Below, piece by piece: positions 38,106 to 47,039 of a stretch of 64,000 bases of DNA. The number at the start of each line of letters is the position of its first letter. The stretch's first letter is position 1. Under the pieces are notes generated by a model. That model saw only the letters and a program-made list of their open reading frames with translations, ran no database searches and had not been told where the DNA came from. The DNA is from Marinobacter iranensis (GTDB lineage: Bacteria; Pseudomonadota; Gammaproteobacteria; Pseudomonadales; Oleiphilaceae), in assembly GCF_029207565.1 (NCBI RefSeq), contig NZ_JANCMW010000006.1, forward strand, positions 181,188-245,187, given 5' to 3'. A program made the position numbers and the translations under genes.

Positions 38106-39365
38106 ATGAGTCATAAATTTTCCCGCAGAAAGTTTCTAAGAAATTCCCTACTCGGCACTGGCGCAATGACACTTGGTTTCCCAGCGTTAAACGTCAGCGC
38201 CCAGGAGGCCAAAATTCGCTGTGGTGTCGTCACCTCACTATCAGGGGCAAATCGTTTTGGTGGTAACCTGACCCGCCGTGGCTACGATCTATGGGCCGAA
38301 GAAATCAACAAGCTTGGAGGCATAGAGATTGCGGGAACGCGATATCCCGTGGAAATGTTCTATGGTGATGCCCAGTCACAACCTGCTTCCGGTGCGGATG
38401 CCGCGGAACGGCTGATCATCCAGGACGAGGTCGACGTATTGTTCGGCCCCTATACCTCTGGCGTCACCCTCGCAGTGCAACCCATCAGCCAGAAATACAG
38501 GGTGCCGATGATTTCCGGATCCGCCGAGTCGCCGAATGTCTGGCTGGCAAAGCCGGCTTTCAATTTCGGGATGATTCCGGCGGTGGATCTCACCACCGAC
38601 AAATCCATGGTGGTGTTGGCGGACACACTCGGCGACCGGGCAAAAACCGCTTCGGTGATCGGGGTTGATGAACCGTTTTCCAAGGAGACGGCGGAGGGCT
38701 TCCGCAAGGGTGTCGAGGAGTCAGGGCTGGACCTTCTGAGTTACGAGCTGTTTCCCGCCGAATCCGATCTCTCGGCCATTGTCTCCAAGCTCAAATCGAC
38801 TAACCCGGATATCGTGGCTGTCGGGGGACACGAGAGTGTCTTTATTAACTTCGTGAATACGGCCAAGGCACTGAACTACAAGCCAAAAGCTCTCATCATG
38901 CATTACGGCGTAACATCCGCGGCGTTTATCAACGAAACCGGAAGCGAATCAAACGGCATTCTTGGCGTTTCCGTGTGGACCGCCGGATTACCCTACAAGG
39001 ACGACCTGTTCGGCACTGCAAGCGACTACTCAGACCTGTCGTTTTCCAGATGGGGGACACGTCCGGATTACACCGAAGCGGCGTGTTCGGCCAGTGGCCT
39101 TGTACTACAGGACGCCGCACGCCGGCTCGGAAAAGCGCCACCCTGGAATCAGGACACCCGTGCGCAACTTGCCAAGGCCATTGAAGATACCGACATTGAA
39201 ACCTTCTACGGTCCCGTGGGATTTGCCAAGGAAGGGAGTCATTACCACAACAATACCAAGCCCGTACCAGTTGTCATCCAAATCAAGAACGGTGATGTGG
39301 TGCCTGTGGCTCCGGAAAACGCGTCCAAGGGAGAGCTTACCTACCCAATCCCCGGCGCCTCCTGA
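38106..39365 (+). CDS. ABC importer substrate-binding protein with Tat signal
   Basis: 419 residues. The N-terminus carries a twin-arginine motif (SRRKFLRNSLLGTG) followed by a hydrophobic stretch and NVSAQEA, so export by Tat in folded form is expected. The mature part is a type I binding fold (IRCGVVTSLSGANRFGGNL) of the amino-acid/amide group (urea, short amides, branched-chain). ATG 38106 lies 9 bases after GGGGAG; ATG 38100 is possible. First gene of a second complete importer operon. Ligand not readable. Confidence 0.87.
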   Translation: MSHKFSRRKFLRNSLLGTGAMTLGFPALNVSAQEAKIRCGVVTSLSGANRFGGNLTRRGYDLWAEEINKLGGIEIAGTRYPVEMFYGDAQSQPASGADAAERLIIQDEVDVLFGPYTSGVTLAVQPISQKYRVPMISGSAESPNVWLAKPAFNFGMIPAVDLTTDKSMVVLADTLGDRAKTASVIGVDEPFSKETAEGFRKGVEESGLDLLSYELFPAESDLSAIVSKLKSTNPDIVAVGGHESVFINFVNTAKALNYKPKALIMHYGVTSAAFINETGSESNGILGVSVWTAGLPYKDDLFGTASDYSDLSFSRWGTRPDYTEAACSASGLVLQDAARRLGKAPPWNQDTRAQLAKAIEDTDIETFYGPVGFAKEGSHYHNNTKPVPVVIQIKNGDVVPVAPENASKGELTYPIPGAS

Positions 39366-39466
39366 CATCGAGCCGGATATACAGTCGCCGACAGCTGCCC
39401 TCCCGAGGGGAAGGCTCTCGGCGGCGGTAACAACGCGTGGATGACGCCTGGATAAGGAGTACCGAG

Positions 39467-40339
39467 TTGGACCTTTTCCTGCAAACACTTGTAAACGGCA
39501 TCCTGATCGGCGGTATCCTGATTTGTCTGACGATCGGGTTCCAGCTCACCTTCGGCGTGCTCCATGTGATCGACTTCGCCGTTGGGGGCTGGGCGATGCT
39601 TGGTGGCTATACCGCCTACTGGCTGGTAACCCTGGCCGGCATTGACCCTTTCATCAGTATTTTCCTGGTTTTTGCTCTGTTTCTGCTGATCGGTCGTGGA
39701 CTGGGCCCTTTGATATACCGTGTCAGAACCAGCCGGTATGCCCGGCCGGACCTGATGGCACTGGCCTTTACGTTCGGCCTTTTCCTGTTCATGCGCGGGG
39801 GTGCCTTATGGCTCTGGTCCTATAACAGCCGCAGCGTCGAGTCGGTATTGTCGGGTCAGTTCCTGAGCCTGGGGCCGGTCACCATTCCCTTGATGCGGTT
39901 GTCCGCCTTTCTCATGGCCATGCTGTTCAGCCTTGGACTGTTTATCCTGCTCTACCGCAGCCGCTTTGGCATGGCCGTGAGGGCCCTGGCGCAGAACCGT
40001 GACCATGCCGGACTAATGGGTGTAGACGTAAAGCGGGTTTCCGCCTGGGTGTACGGCATATATACCGGTTTGACCGCATCCGCCGGAGTTCTGATCGCCA
40101 CTATCTACTCCGTGAACCCGACCGTAGGTATTCGCTACACGCTCTTTGCATTCTTTGTTGCTGTGCTCGCCGGGCTCGGATCGGTTGGCGGCGTTCTGAT
40201 CGCCGGCCTCGCTCTTGGTCTGCTTGAGGCCTATGTCGCCACCTATATTGGTGCCCGATATTCCTTACTGATTGTTTTCGGAACCCTGTACCTCGCCCTT
40301 CTGGTTGCACCCAAAGGAGTTCTGGGACGTGGCATCTAA
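39467..40339 (+). CDS. ABC importer permease, LivH type (second system)
   Basis: 290 residues, polytopic; LQTLVNGILIGGILICLTIGFQ, FGVLHVIDFAVGGWAMLGGY and ALAQNRDHAGLMGVDVKRV coupling loop. TTG start chosen because AAGGAG sits 7 bases before it; no ATG is available at a sensible place. The terminal 11 bases overlap the start of the LivM-type gene. Confidence 0.88.
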   Translation: MDLFLQTLVNGILIGGILICLTIGFQLTFGVLHVIDFAVGGWAMLGGYTAYWLVTLAGIDPFISIFLVFALFLLIGRGLGPLIYRVRTSRYARPDLMALAFTFGLFLFMRGGALWLWSYNSRSVESVLSGQFLSLGPVTIPLMRLSAFLMAMLFSLGLFILLYRSRFGMAVRALAQNRDHAGLMGVDVKRVSAWVYGIYTGLTASAGVLIATIYSVNPTVGIRYTLFAFFVAVLAGLGSVGGVLIAGLALGLLEAYVATYIGARYSLLIVFGTLYLALLVAPKGVLGRGI

Positions 40340-41306
40340 ACCTGTTCAAACCCCAAAGTTCATCGTCAGGGCGCTGCTGATCGGCGCCATTGTGATCGCC
40401 CTTGCGGTATTGCCGGCCTTTATTGACTCCTACACTCTGAGAATTGCCACCGGCGCACTGATGTGGGCAGGCTTGGCCTGTGCCTGGAACATTGTGGGTG
40501 GCTACGCCGGATATATCAGCTTCGGGCACTCGGCATTCTTCGGGATCGGTGCCTACACCACAGCCATCCTGATGCAGTCTGATTTTGGCGCGTCGTTCTT
40601 TGTTACCCTGCTACCGGCGATTATCCTGTCAATCGCCGTTGCTGTGGTCATTGGCGGTCCGACCATGCGGCTCCGGGGCGCCTATTTCGCCATTGCCACC
40701 TGGGCGTTCGCCGAAATGCTCATGCAACTGGTAACGGTACTGGATTTTACCGGTGGCACGGCCGGTCTCTCCCTGCCCGCCTACCTCAATGAGTTTTTCT
40801 TCTACTACACCATGCTGATCGCAGCGGCGGCCAGTTTCGTTGGCGTCTGGCTGCTAATCGAACACTCGCGCTTCGGATTCAGAATCAAGGCATTGCGGGA
40901 TGATGAGCCGGCTGCCGAATCCCTGGGCATCCGGACAAACCTGGTTAAGGTCCAGTCTTTTGCACTCTCGGCAGCCATCACCGCGCTGTTCGGAAGCATC
41001 TACGCATACTGGACAACCTATATCGATCCACACTCTGTAATGGGGCCGCAGATAACTGACCAGATGGTCGTGATGGTGCTTCTCGGCGGGCTTGGAACCA
41101 TCTGGGGCCCCGCCCTGGGCGGGGTATTGCTCTGGATCACCAATCGTTACATCTGGTCGACGTTCGGGGACACCGTCATATACCTCCCCATACTCGGCGT
41201 TATTATCGCGCTGGTGGTCCTGTTCCTGCCCAACGGGTTGATCAGCCTTCTTGTTGGCCGCCAGCGCGGCAAGGAACTGATTTCCAACATTCTCAGAAAA
41301 TTCTAG
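40329..41306 (+). CDS. ABC importer permease, LivM type (second system)
   Basis: 325 residues. LivM motifs: LACAWNIVGGYAGYISFGHSAFFGIGAYT, MRLRGAYFAIATWAFAEM, ALRDDEPAAESLGI and MVVMVLLGGLGTIWGPALGG. GTG start inside the end of the preceding gene, 9 bases after AAAGGAG. Confidence 0.88.
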   Translation: MASKPVQTPKFIVRALLIGAIVIALAVLPAFIDSYTLRIATGALMWAGLACAWNIVGGYAGYISFGHSAFFGIGAYTTAILMQSDFGASFFVTLLPAIILSIAVAVVIGGPTMRLRGAYFAIATWAFAEMLMQLVTVLDFTGGTAGLSLPAYLNEFFFYYTMLIAAAASFVGVWLLIEHSRFGFRIKALRDDEPAAESLGIRTNLVKVQSFALSAAITALFGSIYAYWTTYIDPHSVMGPQITDQMVVMVLLGGLGTIWGPALGGVLLWITNRYIWSTFGDTVIYLPILGVIIALVVLFLPNGLISLLVGRQRGKELISNILRKF

Positions 41307-41319
41307 GAGAAGGCCGTTG

Positions 41320-42063
41320 ATGTCATCTGCATCCAGCAATGCCAAATCACCAGGCCATCCGCCACTGGCCATAGAATCGGTTGCCAAACACTTTGGTGGG
41401 ATTACCGCGGTCGATGGCGTCTCCCTGTCCGCAGATGCAGGTGAAGTGGTTGGGGTCATTGGCCCCAATGGCAGCGGCAAGTCGACACTGTTCAACCTCG
41501 CAGCAGGCGGGCTGAAGCCTGACGCCGGGAAGGTGCGTTTGCAGGGAATCGACGTCACCGGCTGGCCCACCTGGAAAATTGCCCGTACGGGTATAAGCAG
41601 AACCTTTCAGATTCCTTCCCTGTTTATCAACATGACGGTCAGGGACAACTTGCTGGCAGCCGCCGTCGAAGGAGACTGGCAGCGTGCCCGTGACAGGATG
41701 GAAGATGCCCTGGAAATGCTGGAGATCAGCCACGTGGTCGATAACCTGGCTACGGAGCTCTCCGGCGGTCAACAGAAACTGGTGGAATTCGGACGGGTCT
41801 GCATGCGCGACCCGAAAGTGATTTTACTTGATGAAGTCACCGCAGGCGTGCACCCGAACATTCGCCAGATAATTCTGGGCGCCATACAGCGGTTGAGAAA
41901 AACCGGCATCACCTTTCTGGTTATTGAACATGATATGGAAATGGTAAAGGAGATCTGCGACCGGCTAGTGGTGATGGATCAGGGAAAAATCGTCGCGGAA
42001 GGCGACTTTGAAACCATTGCCAACGACACCAACGTTCGAAAAGCCTACCTGGGGCGCACATGA
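41320..42063 (+). CDS. ABC importer ATPase, LivG type (second system)
   Basis: 247 residues. Walker A GPNGSGKST, SRTFQIPSLFINMTVRDNLL (the LivG/UrtD-type Q-loop), signature LSGGQQKLVEFGRV and Walker B VILLDEVTAGVHP. Overlaps the next ATPase gene by ATGA. Confidence 0.9.
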   Translation: MSSASSNAKSPGHPPLAIESVAKHFGGITAVDGVSLSADAGEVVGVIGPNGSGKSTLFNLAAGGLKPDAGKVRLQGIDVTGWPTWKIARTGISRTFQIPSLFINMTVRDNLLAAAVEGDWQRARDRMEDALEMLEISHVVDNLATELSGGQQKLVEFGRVCMRDPKVILLDEVTAGVHPNIRQIILGAIQRLRKTGITFLVIEHDMEMVKEICDRLVVMDQGKIVAEGDFETIANDTNVRKAYLGRT

Positions 42064-42776
42064 GCAACGAGTTGAGAGTCGACAACCTGGTTACCGGTTA
42101 TGGCAAACAGGAGATAGTGCATGACATCACCGCTTCTGCCCTTCCGGGGCAGATAACCTGCATTTTTGGACCCAATGGCAGCGGCAAGTCCACGGTTATA
42201 AAGGCCATTGCCGGCCTCCTGCCCGCGTGGTCCGGACGGATAACCCTCGGGAACACGGAACTCACCGGATTACCGGTACACAGCATGGTGCGCAAAGGCA
42301 TTGTGATGATGCCCCAGGGCGGGGGCGTGTTTCCGCGATTCACCGTCATGGAAAATCTCAGGATGGGAGGCTACGCGCTGAACAACAAGGATGTTGTTGA
42401 AGACCGAATTGAATCTTTGATTGCGGATTATCCGAACCTGCAGCGTCGCAGGAATACCCCCGCGGGCTCACTGTCAGGAGGAGAACAGATGATGGTGGCC
42501 ATCGCCCGAGCCCTGGTTACGGACCCTGCGTTTGTGATGCTCGACGAGCCATCAGCCGGACTCTCGCCCGCCCTGGTCCACGAAACCATGGAACGAGTCG
42601 TCAGCTTGAAGGAGCGGGGGGTCGGCGTCATCATGGTGGAACAGAACATTCGTGAAGCCCTACCTGTCGCCGACAGTGTCTATATCTTTGCGGGTGGGCA
42701 GCGTAAATTTGCGGGTACACGCGAGGACATCAGGGATGACAACCATTTGATGTCAATCTATATGGGCGGCCAATGA
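42060..42776 (+). CDS. ABC importer ATPase, LivF type (second system)
   Basis: 238 residues. Walker A GPNGSGKST, MMPQGGGVFPRFTVMENLRMGGY, signature LSGGEQMMVAIARA and Walker B VMLDEPSAGLSP. Its stop overlaps the ATG of the next small gene (ATGA), so the last gene is translationally coupled to the transporter. Confidence 0.9.
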   Translation: MSNELRVDNLVTGYGKQEIVHDITASALPGQITCIFGPNGSGKSTVIKAIAGLLPAWSGRITLGNTELTGLPVHSMVRKGIVMMPQGGGVFPRFTVMENLRMGGYALNNKDVVEDRIESLIADYPNLQRRRNTPAGSLSGGEQMMVAIARALVTDPAFVMLDEPSAGLSPALVHETMERVVSLKERGVGVIMVEQNIREALPVADSVYIFAGGQRKFAGTREDIRDDNHLMSIYMGGQ

Positions 42777-43261
42777 ACACCATGACCACACCACACCAGG
42801 CCCTGGCGCGAATCATCGATACCTGCCAACCGGCTACCCTTGTGGTCTGCGGCAAGGTTGCTGGCGAAGTGGGTGAGCATTGGTGCCGGCATCACGACGA
42901 ATCCGCCATGACAACACTGGACACCAACGCCCCCAATGAGGCTTTCCCGCTACCCGAAACCCAGGATCTGGCACTGGTCACCGGCACACTGGAACATCTT
43001 AGCCACGAAGAGGGCCAGGTTCTGCTGGGCCAGCTTCGCAACTACGGCACGCACCAGATCGCCGTGGTGGTGGCAGACATCCCCGAGTGGTCATTCAAAG
43101 ACTTCATCGGGCTGGGCTTTCGCCGCCAGGCGGAATTAAGAGAACAGAGCGACCCACTGACCCTCTACACCTACAATATCGACAGCTACAACCACAAACG
43201 CGCCTGGAACAACCCCGACAACTGGGCCAACCCGGAGATGTGGGACAAGGCCAGGTGGTAG
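42773..43261 (+). CDS. unknown protein coupled to the ABC importer (DUF6231-like)
   Basis: 162 residues, cytoplasmic, no membrane segment. The middle (PETQDLALVTGTLEHLSHEEGQVLLGQLRNYG) resembles the C-terminal half of a methyltransferase-like Rossmann domain, but the SAM-binding glycine loop is not visible, only VVCGKVAGEVGEHW. I believe it belongs to a small gammaproteobacterial family without known function. An ATGA overlap with the ATPase gene is its only functional hint; the family may simply be a neighbour. Aromatic-rich C-terminus (NNPDNWANPEMWDKARW). Confidence 0.7.
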   Translation: MNTMTTPHQALARIIDTCQPATLVVCGKVAGEVGEHWCRHHDESAMTTLDTNAPNEAFPLPETQDLALVTGTLEHLSHEEGQVLLGQLRNYGTHQIAVVVADIPEWSFKDFIGLGFRRQAELREQSDPLTLYTYNIDSYNHKRAWNNPDNWANPEMWDKARW

Positions 43262-43270
43262 CCGCTACCA

Positions 43271-44035
43271 TCACATCGCCGCAATTACCTCAAGATTACG
43301 GCGACAGGCGCCCAGGTAGGACGATCCGAACAGGTTGTAATGGTTAAGGGTGTGATAGAGGTTATAGACGGCCCGTTTGGTGTCGTAGACCCGCGTTCGG
43401 GGATAGACCCGGTCATAGGCGCGGTAGAAAGCCGTTGAGAAACCGCCAAACAGTTCCGTCATGGCGATGTCCGCCTCCCGGTCACCGTAGTAGACCGCAG
43501 GGTCAATCAGCCAGGGGCCAGTATTGTCGAACAGCACATTGCCGGACCAGAGGTCACCATGGAGCAGGCTGGGGTGTTCGCAGTGTTCATTCAGGAATTG
43601 AGAAAGGGCATTGCCCTTGCGCCTGAGCACAACCTCAAACTCTTCCCGAACCTGAGAATTTCCGATCATTCCAATCTGCACACCCAACCGGTCCTGCAGG
43701 AAGAAATCGCCCCAATCGTCCGTCAGCCGATTTTTCTGCGGTGACAAACCGATCATGTTGTCGCTTGCAAAGCCATAGTGGGGCTGACGAACTGTATGCA
43801 TCCGGGCCAGTCCCTCACCCAGGGCGATCATGGCTTCCTCGCTTGCCGGGCCGGGACTGATCCTGGGAATAACCAGTTCCCGTTCCGACACGGACTTCAC
43901 TTCCGGAACACGCAGCTCGCTGACACCCGCCAGCCGAAGGGTCTCCGCCAATGTTTCAAGGCCCCGGGCCTCACATAGCAGAGCATCGGTACAAGAACCA
44001 GGATTGTGTTTGACAAAATCAGCCATAGTCACCAT
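43271..44035 (-). CDS. fructosamine-kinase-family protein, N-terminally short
   Basis: 254 residues; the family (YniA/FN3K) is about 285-290. The catalytic loop HGDLWSGNVLFD and the metal motif DPAVYYGDREADIAM are intact. The protein starts at MVTMADFVKHNPG, which corresponds to the second beta strand; the nucleotide-binding glycine loop would lie upstream. In the same frame the DNA upstream encodes VCGAIPDHGY before a TGA, which looks like the tail of that missing loop. Thus the gene seems truncated at its 5' end. It would phosphorylate protein-bound ketosamines if active. Confidence 0.8.
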   Translation of the reverse strand: MVTMADFVKHNPGSCTDALLCEARGLETLAETLRLAGVSELRVPEVKSVSERELVIPRISPGPASEEAMIALGEGLARMHTVRQPHYGFASDNMIGLSPQKNRLTDDWGDFFLQDRLGVQIGMIGNSQVREEFEVVLRRKGNALSQFLNEHCEHPSLLHGDLWSGNVLFDNTGPWLIDPAVYYGDREADIAMTELFGGFSTAFYRAYDRVYPRTRVYDTKRAVYNLYHTLNHYNLFGSSYLGACRRNLEVIAAM

Positions 44036-44088
44036 ATAACCATGATCGGGAATCGCCCCGCAAACTCATCCCATACAGGATCAACCCG

Positions 44089-44511
44089 ATGACAGATTTC
44101 AGTAAGCGCAAGGCAAGCGAGCAGTTGAACACCGAAGCCAACAGGGTCCGCCAGGACGATGTCGGCGACCTGCTCAGCCGCCGCCAGGCCATTGAGGAAA
44201 AAGTCAGGAACAGCGGCAAACTGCGCCGATTCAGTACCGACATCCGCCTGATGTTTTCCATGCTGCAGGATTACTGGCAAGGGAACTACCGGGAAGTGCC
44301 CTGGAAAAGCATCGCCGCCATTGCCGGCGCCCTTATCTATGTACTCAACCCCCTGGACCTGATTCCAGACCTGCTTCTGGGTGTTGGCTTCCTGGACGAC
44401 GCGGGAGTCGTGGCGGCCTGCCTGGCCTGGGTGGAATCCGACCTGCTTCGTTACGCCGCGTGGAAAGAGCAGTCTGAGCAGGCCACCACAATGGTGCAAG
44501 ACGACCAATAA
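44089..44511 (+). CDS. YkvA/DUF1232 membrane protein
   Basis: 140 residues. The DUF1232 core is IYVLNPLDLIPDLLLGVGFLDDAGVVAACLAWV at about 84-116, with one or two membrane segments. Role unknown; the N-terminal half is charged and probably cytoplasmic. Divergent from the fructosamine-kinase gene with only 53 bp between. Confidence 0.85.
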   Translation: MTDFSKRKASEQLNTEANRVRQDDVGDLLSRRQAIEEKVRNSGKLRRFSTDIRLMFSMLQDYWQGNYREVPWKSIAAIAGALIYVLNPLDLIPDLLLGVGFLDDAGVVAACLAWVESDLLRYAAWKEQSEQATTMVQDDQ

Positions 44512-44616
44512 CGCACGATATTAGAGCACAATTTAACCCGTCCCCTCTGACTTCCGCACTCTTCCCGGGCAGAAATGCCCCGCAATGTGTTATCGCTTCT
44601 GATTTTGCCTCAAAAC

Positions 44617-44630
44617 GGAACACTCCTTGC
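44617..44630 (+). promoter_or_regulatory. sigma-54 promoter candidate upstream of amtB
   Basis: CGGAAC-N4-... TTGCT with the invariant GG-N10-GC spacing (GG 44617-44618, GC 44629-44630), 76 bp before the start of the ammonium transporter gene. NtrC/sigma-54 control of amt genes is well known; no clear NtrC site was found upstream. Confidence 0.6.
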
Positions 44631-44706
44631 TTATTGTGCACGCCATCAATGCACAACCCGCCCGTGACAGGCGGATAAAAACCAAAAAATCAGGAGCAAA
44701 CACCCC

Positions 44707-45915
44707 GTGGATATCACGAGTGCAGTACATACCCTGACCGAAAGCGCCAACACGCTGTTCATTCTTATCGGTGCCATTATGGTACTGGCCATGCACGCCG
44801 GATTCGCCTTCCTGGAAGTGGGCACGGTGCGCCACAAGAACCAGGTGAACGCCCTGGTAAAGATCATGACGGATTTCGGCATCTCCGCCGTGGCCTACTT
44901 CTTCATCGGCTATTACATCGCCTACGGCAGCCATTTCATGGCCGGCGCCTCGGAACTGACCACCGCCAACGGCTATGATCTGGTCAAGTTCTTCTTCCTG
45001 ATGACCTTCGCCGCAGCCATACCCGCCATCGTGTCGGGCGGTATTGCCGAACGTGCGAAGTTTTACCCCATGCTCATCGCCTCGGGCCTGATTGTGGCCT
45101 TCGTGTACCCGTTCTTTGAAGGCATGATCTGGAACGGCAACTACGGCTTCCAGGCCTGGCTGGAGAACCAGTTTGGCGCAGCGTTCCATGACTTCGCAGG
45201 CTCCGTTGTGGTGCACGCCGTCGGCGGCTGGATTGCCCTGGCAGCAGTGCTGCTGCTTGGCGCGCGAAACGGCCGCTATCGCAATGGCAAAGTCGTGGCT
45301 TTTGCCCCCTCCAACATTCCCTTCCTGGCCCTGGGCGCGTGGATTCTGACCGTGGGCTGGTTCGGCTTTAACGTGATGTCGGCGCAGACTCTCGACGGCA
45401 TCAGTGGCCTGGTGGCGGTAAACAGCCTGATGGCGATGGTGGGTGGTGTTCTGGTGGCCATGCTGGTCGGCCGCAAGGACCCGGGCTTTATCCATAACGG
45501 CCCACTGGCCGGCCTGGTGGCGGTGTGCGCCGGTTCGGACCTGATGCACCCGGTCGGTGCACTGATCACCGGGGGTATTGCCGGTGCCATCTTCGTTTAC
45601 ATGTTCGAATGGGCCCAGGACAGGATCGAGCGCCTGGACGACGTACTGGGTGTCTGGCCCCTGCACGGTGTGTGTGGTGTCTGGGGTGCCATCGCGGCCG
45701 GCATCTTTGGCCAGGAAGCCTTCGGCGGCCTGGGCGGCGTCAGCCTGATGTCCCAGATTATTGGTGCCGTTGCCGGCGTTGTGGTGGCCTTTGTGGGCGG
45801 CCTGATCGTTTATGGCATCGTCGGCGCCATCTCCGGGCTGCGCCTGACGGACGAAGAAGAGTTCAACGGCGCGGACGTCAGCATTCACCGTATTGGCGCC
45901 ACATCACTGGAATAA
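44707..45915 (+). CDS. amtB: ammonium transporter
   Basis: 402 residues, eleven membrane segments expected. The pore twin histidines are in DFAGSVVVHAVGG and WPLHGVCGVWGA; MHAGFAFLEVGTVRHKN is the Amt N-terminal signature (no signal peptide). GTG start 9 bases after AGGAG. No glnK lies next to it, which is unusual for amtB but common for additional Amt copies. Confidence 0.93.
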   Translation: MDITSAVHTLTESANTLFILIGAIMVLAMHAGFAFLEVGTVRHKNQVNALVKIMTDFGISAVAYFFIGYYIAYGSHFMAGASELTTANGYDLVKFFFLMTFAAAIPAIVSGGIAERAKFYPMLIASGLIVAFVYPFFEGMIWNGNYGFQAWLENQFGAAFHDFAGSVVVHAVGGWIALAAVLLLGARNGRYRNGKVVAFAPSNIPFLALGAWILTVGWFGFNVMSAQTLDGISGLVAVNSLMAMVGGVLVAMLVGRKDPGFIHNGPLAGLVAVCAGSDLMHPVGALITGGIAGAIFVYMFEWAQDRIERLDDVLGVWPLHGVCGVWGAIAAGIFGQEAFGGLGGVSLMSQIIGAVAGVVVAFVGGLIVYGIVGAISGLRLTDEEEFNGADVSIHRIGATSLE

Positions 45916-45938
45916 ACGGGAGAGGCCTGCTCCGGCCC

Positions 45939-47039
45939 TCAATCACTGTAGCCGGTCAGTTCCATATAACCCACCCCATCGTGGGAACCAGTAACGGACA
46001 CCGGGCTTTCCCAATACGGGTAGAGCCCGGTATTCCAATACTCGCCCGGTGGCGCGGCAATGATCAGGTCCACCTCCTGTTCCGGGATCGTCAACCGCCA
46101 TTCCACAGGCACCCGGCCACGCTTCGACTCATACCAGCTTGCCGGTTTCAGATTCAGGTCATCCCCACCCAGTGACTGAACCTCTCCGTTCGCGTTGATC
46201 CAGCTACCGGACAGGAAAGCACCATCGTCCTCCCGCAGGCGAAACACCATCAGTTTGTGGCCATCCTCCAGATGCAGGGCAAACCAGTCCCAGCCCTGCT
46301 GGCCAGCCTTGAGAAACTGGCTGCTCCACTCGCGATCAAACCAGCCTTTGCCGGAGACTTCCAGGGTTCTATCCCCGAGCGTCACCGTTCCCTCAATCTG
46401 CAAATCCACCAGGCTGAAATACATGGAGCCTTCCCCACTGGCGGATTTGGCACTGAACCCTTCGTTACCGTGAGCAACCACATCACCGGTGTTGCTCAGC
46501 CGAAGATCGTAGCCCCAGCCATCCCCGTTCACTTGCAGGCGCCAATCATCGGAACCCGGCATCGGTTGCAGCCGCCAATCATCCAGCCACACGCTGAAGG
46601 GCTGCGCCGTGGCCCCGGCATGGCCCACATCACCCCGGGCCAGCTTCTCCTGGAATCGGTGTTCACCGTCAAACGACACCGCCGCGTGGGCCATCCAGGC
46701 CGCCTCCAGGGGCCAGGCATCCGCATCGGGAGGATCGCTCTCAACATCGCGGGGTTGAAGGGCCTGACGGAACTGGGTCCATTGCAGCCCCAGGGGGGTG
46801 CCGTCGCGGGTTTGCAGGTTGGCAGTGAGATACCACCATTCGATGCGGTGTTGCGGGTGTGGGCCCCAGTCATCGGGAAACACCAGGGTATCCCCGGGCT
46901 GCGGTTGCAGGAAGCCCGATTCGTCCACCTCACCGACCTGTTGGGCCAGGCCGGCAAAGCCGATTTCTTCTGATGAATCCGTGCAGCCTGCCACGGTAAG
47001 CGCCAGACAAAACACGATAAACCCGACGTGTACTCTCAT
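45939..47039 (-). CDS. AttH/CrtC-like lipocalin-fold lipoprotein
   Basis: 366 residues; lipobox LTVAGC with Cys19, so a lipoprotein. The body carries the AttH/hydroxyneurosporene-synthase-like pattern: FPDDWGPHPQHRIEWWYLTANLQT, GKGWFDREWSSQFL, GWDWFALHLEDGHKLMVFRLR. Last gene of a three-gene unit (ATPase, permease, lipoprotein) like the attEFGH type of Gram-negative bacteria. Ligand or enzymatic role unknown. Confidence 0.88.
   Translation of the reverse strand: MRVHVGFIVFCLALTVAGCTDSSEEIGFAGLAQQVGEVDESGFLQPQPGDTLVFPDDWGPHPQHRIEWWYLTANLQTRDGTPLGLQWTQFRQALQPRDVESDPPDADAWPLEAAWMAHAAVSFDGEHRFQEKLARGDVGHAGATAQPFSVWLDDWRLQPMPGSDDWRLQVNGDGWGYDLRLSNTGDVVAHGNEGFSAKSASGEGSMYFSLVDLQIEGTVTLGDRTLEVSGKGWFDREWSSQFLKAGQQGWDWFALHLEDGHKLMVFRLREDDGAFLSGSWINANGEVQSLGGDDLNLKPASWYESKRGRVPVEWRLTIPEQEVDLIIAAPPGEYWNTGLYPYWESPVSVTGSHDGVGYMELTGYSD

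Noticed and set aside
44590..45888. 432-codon minus-strand open frame opposite amtB
   Set aside because: His/Gln/Gly-rich translation without any motif; amtB covers the same bases with all expected signatures.
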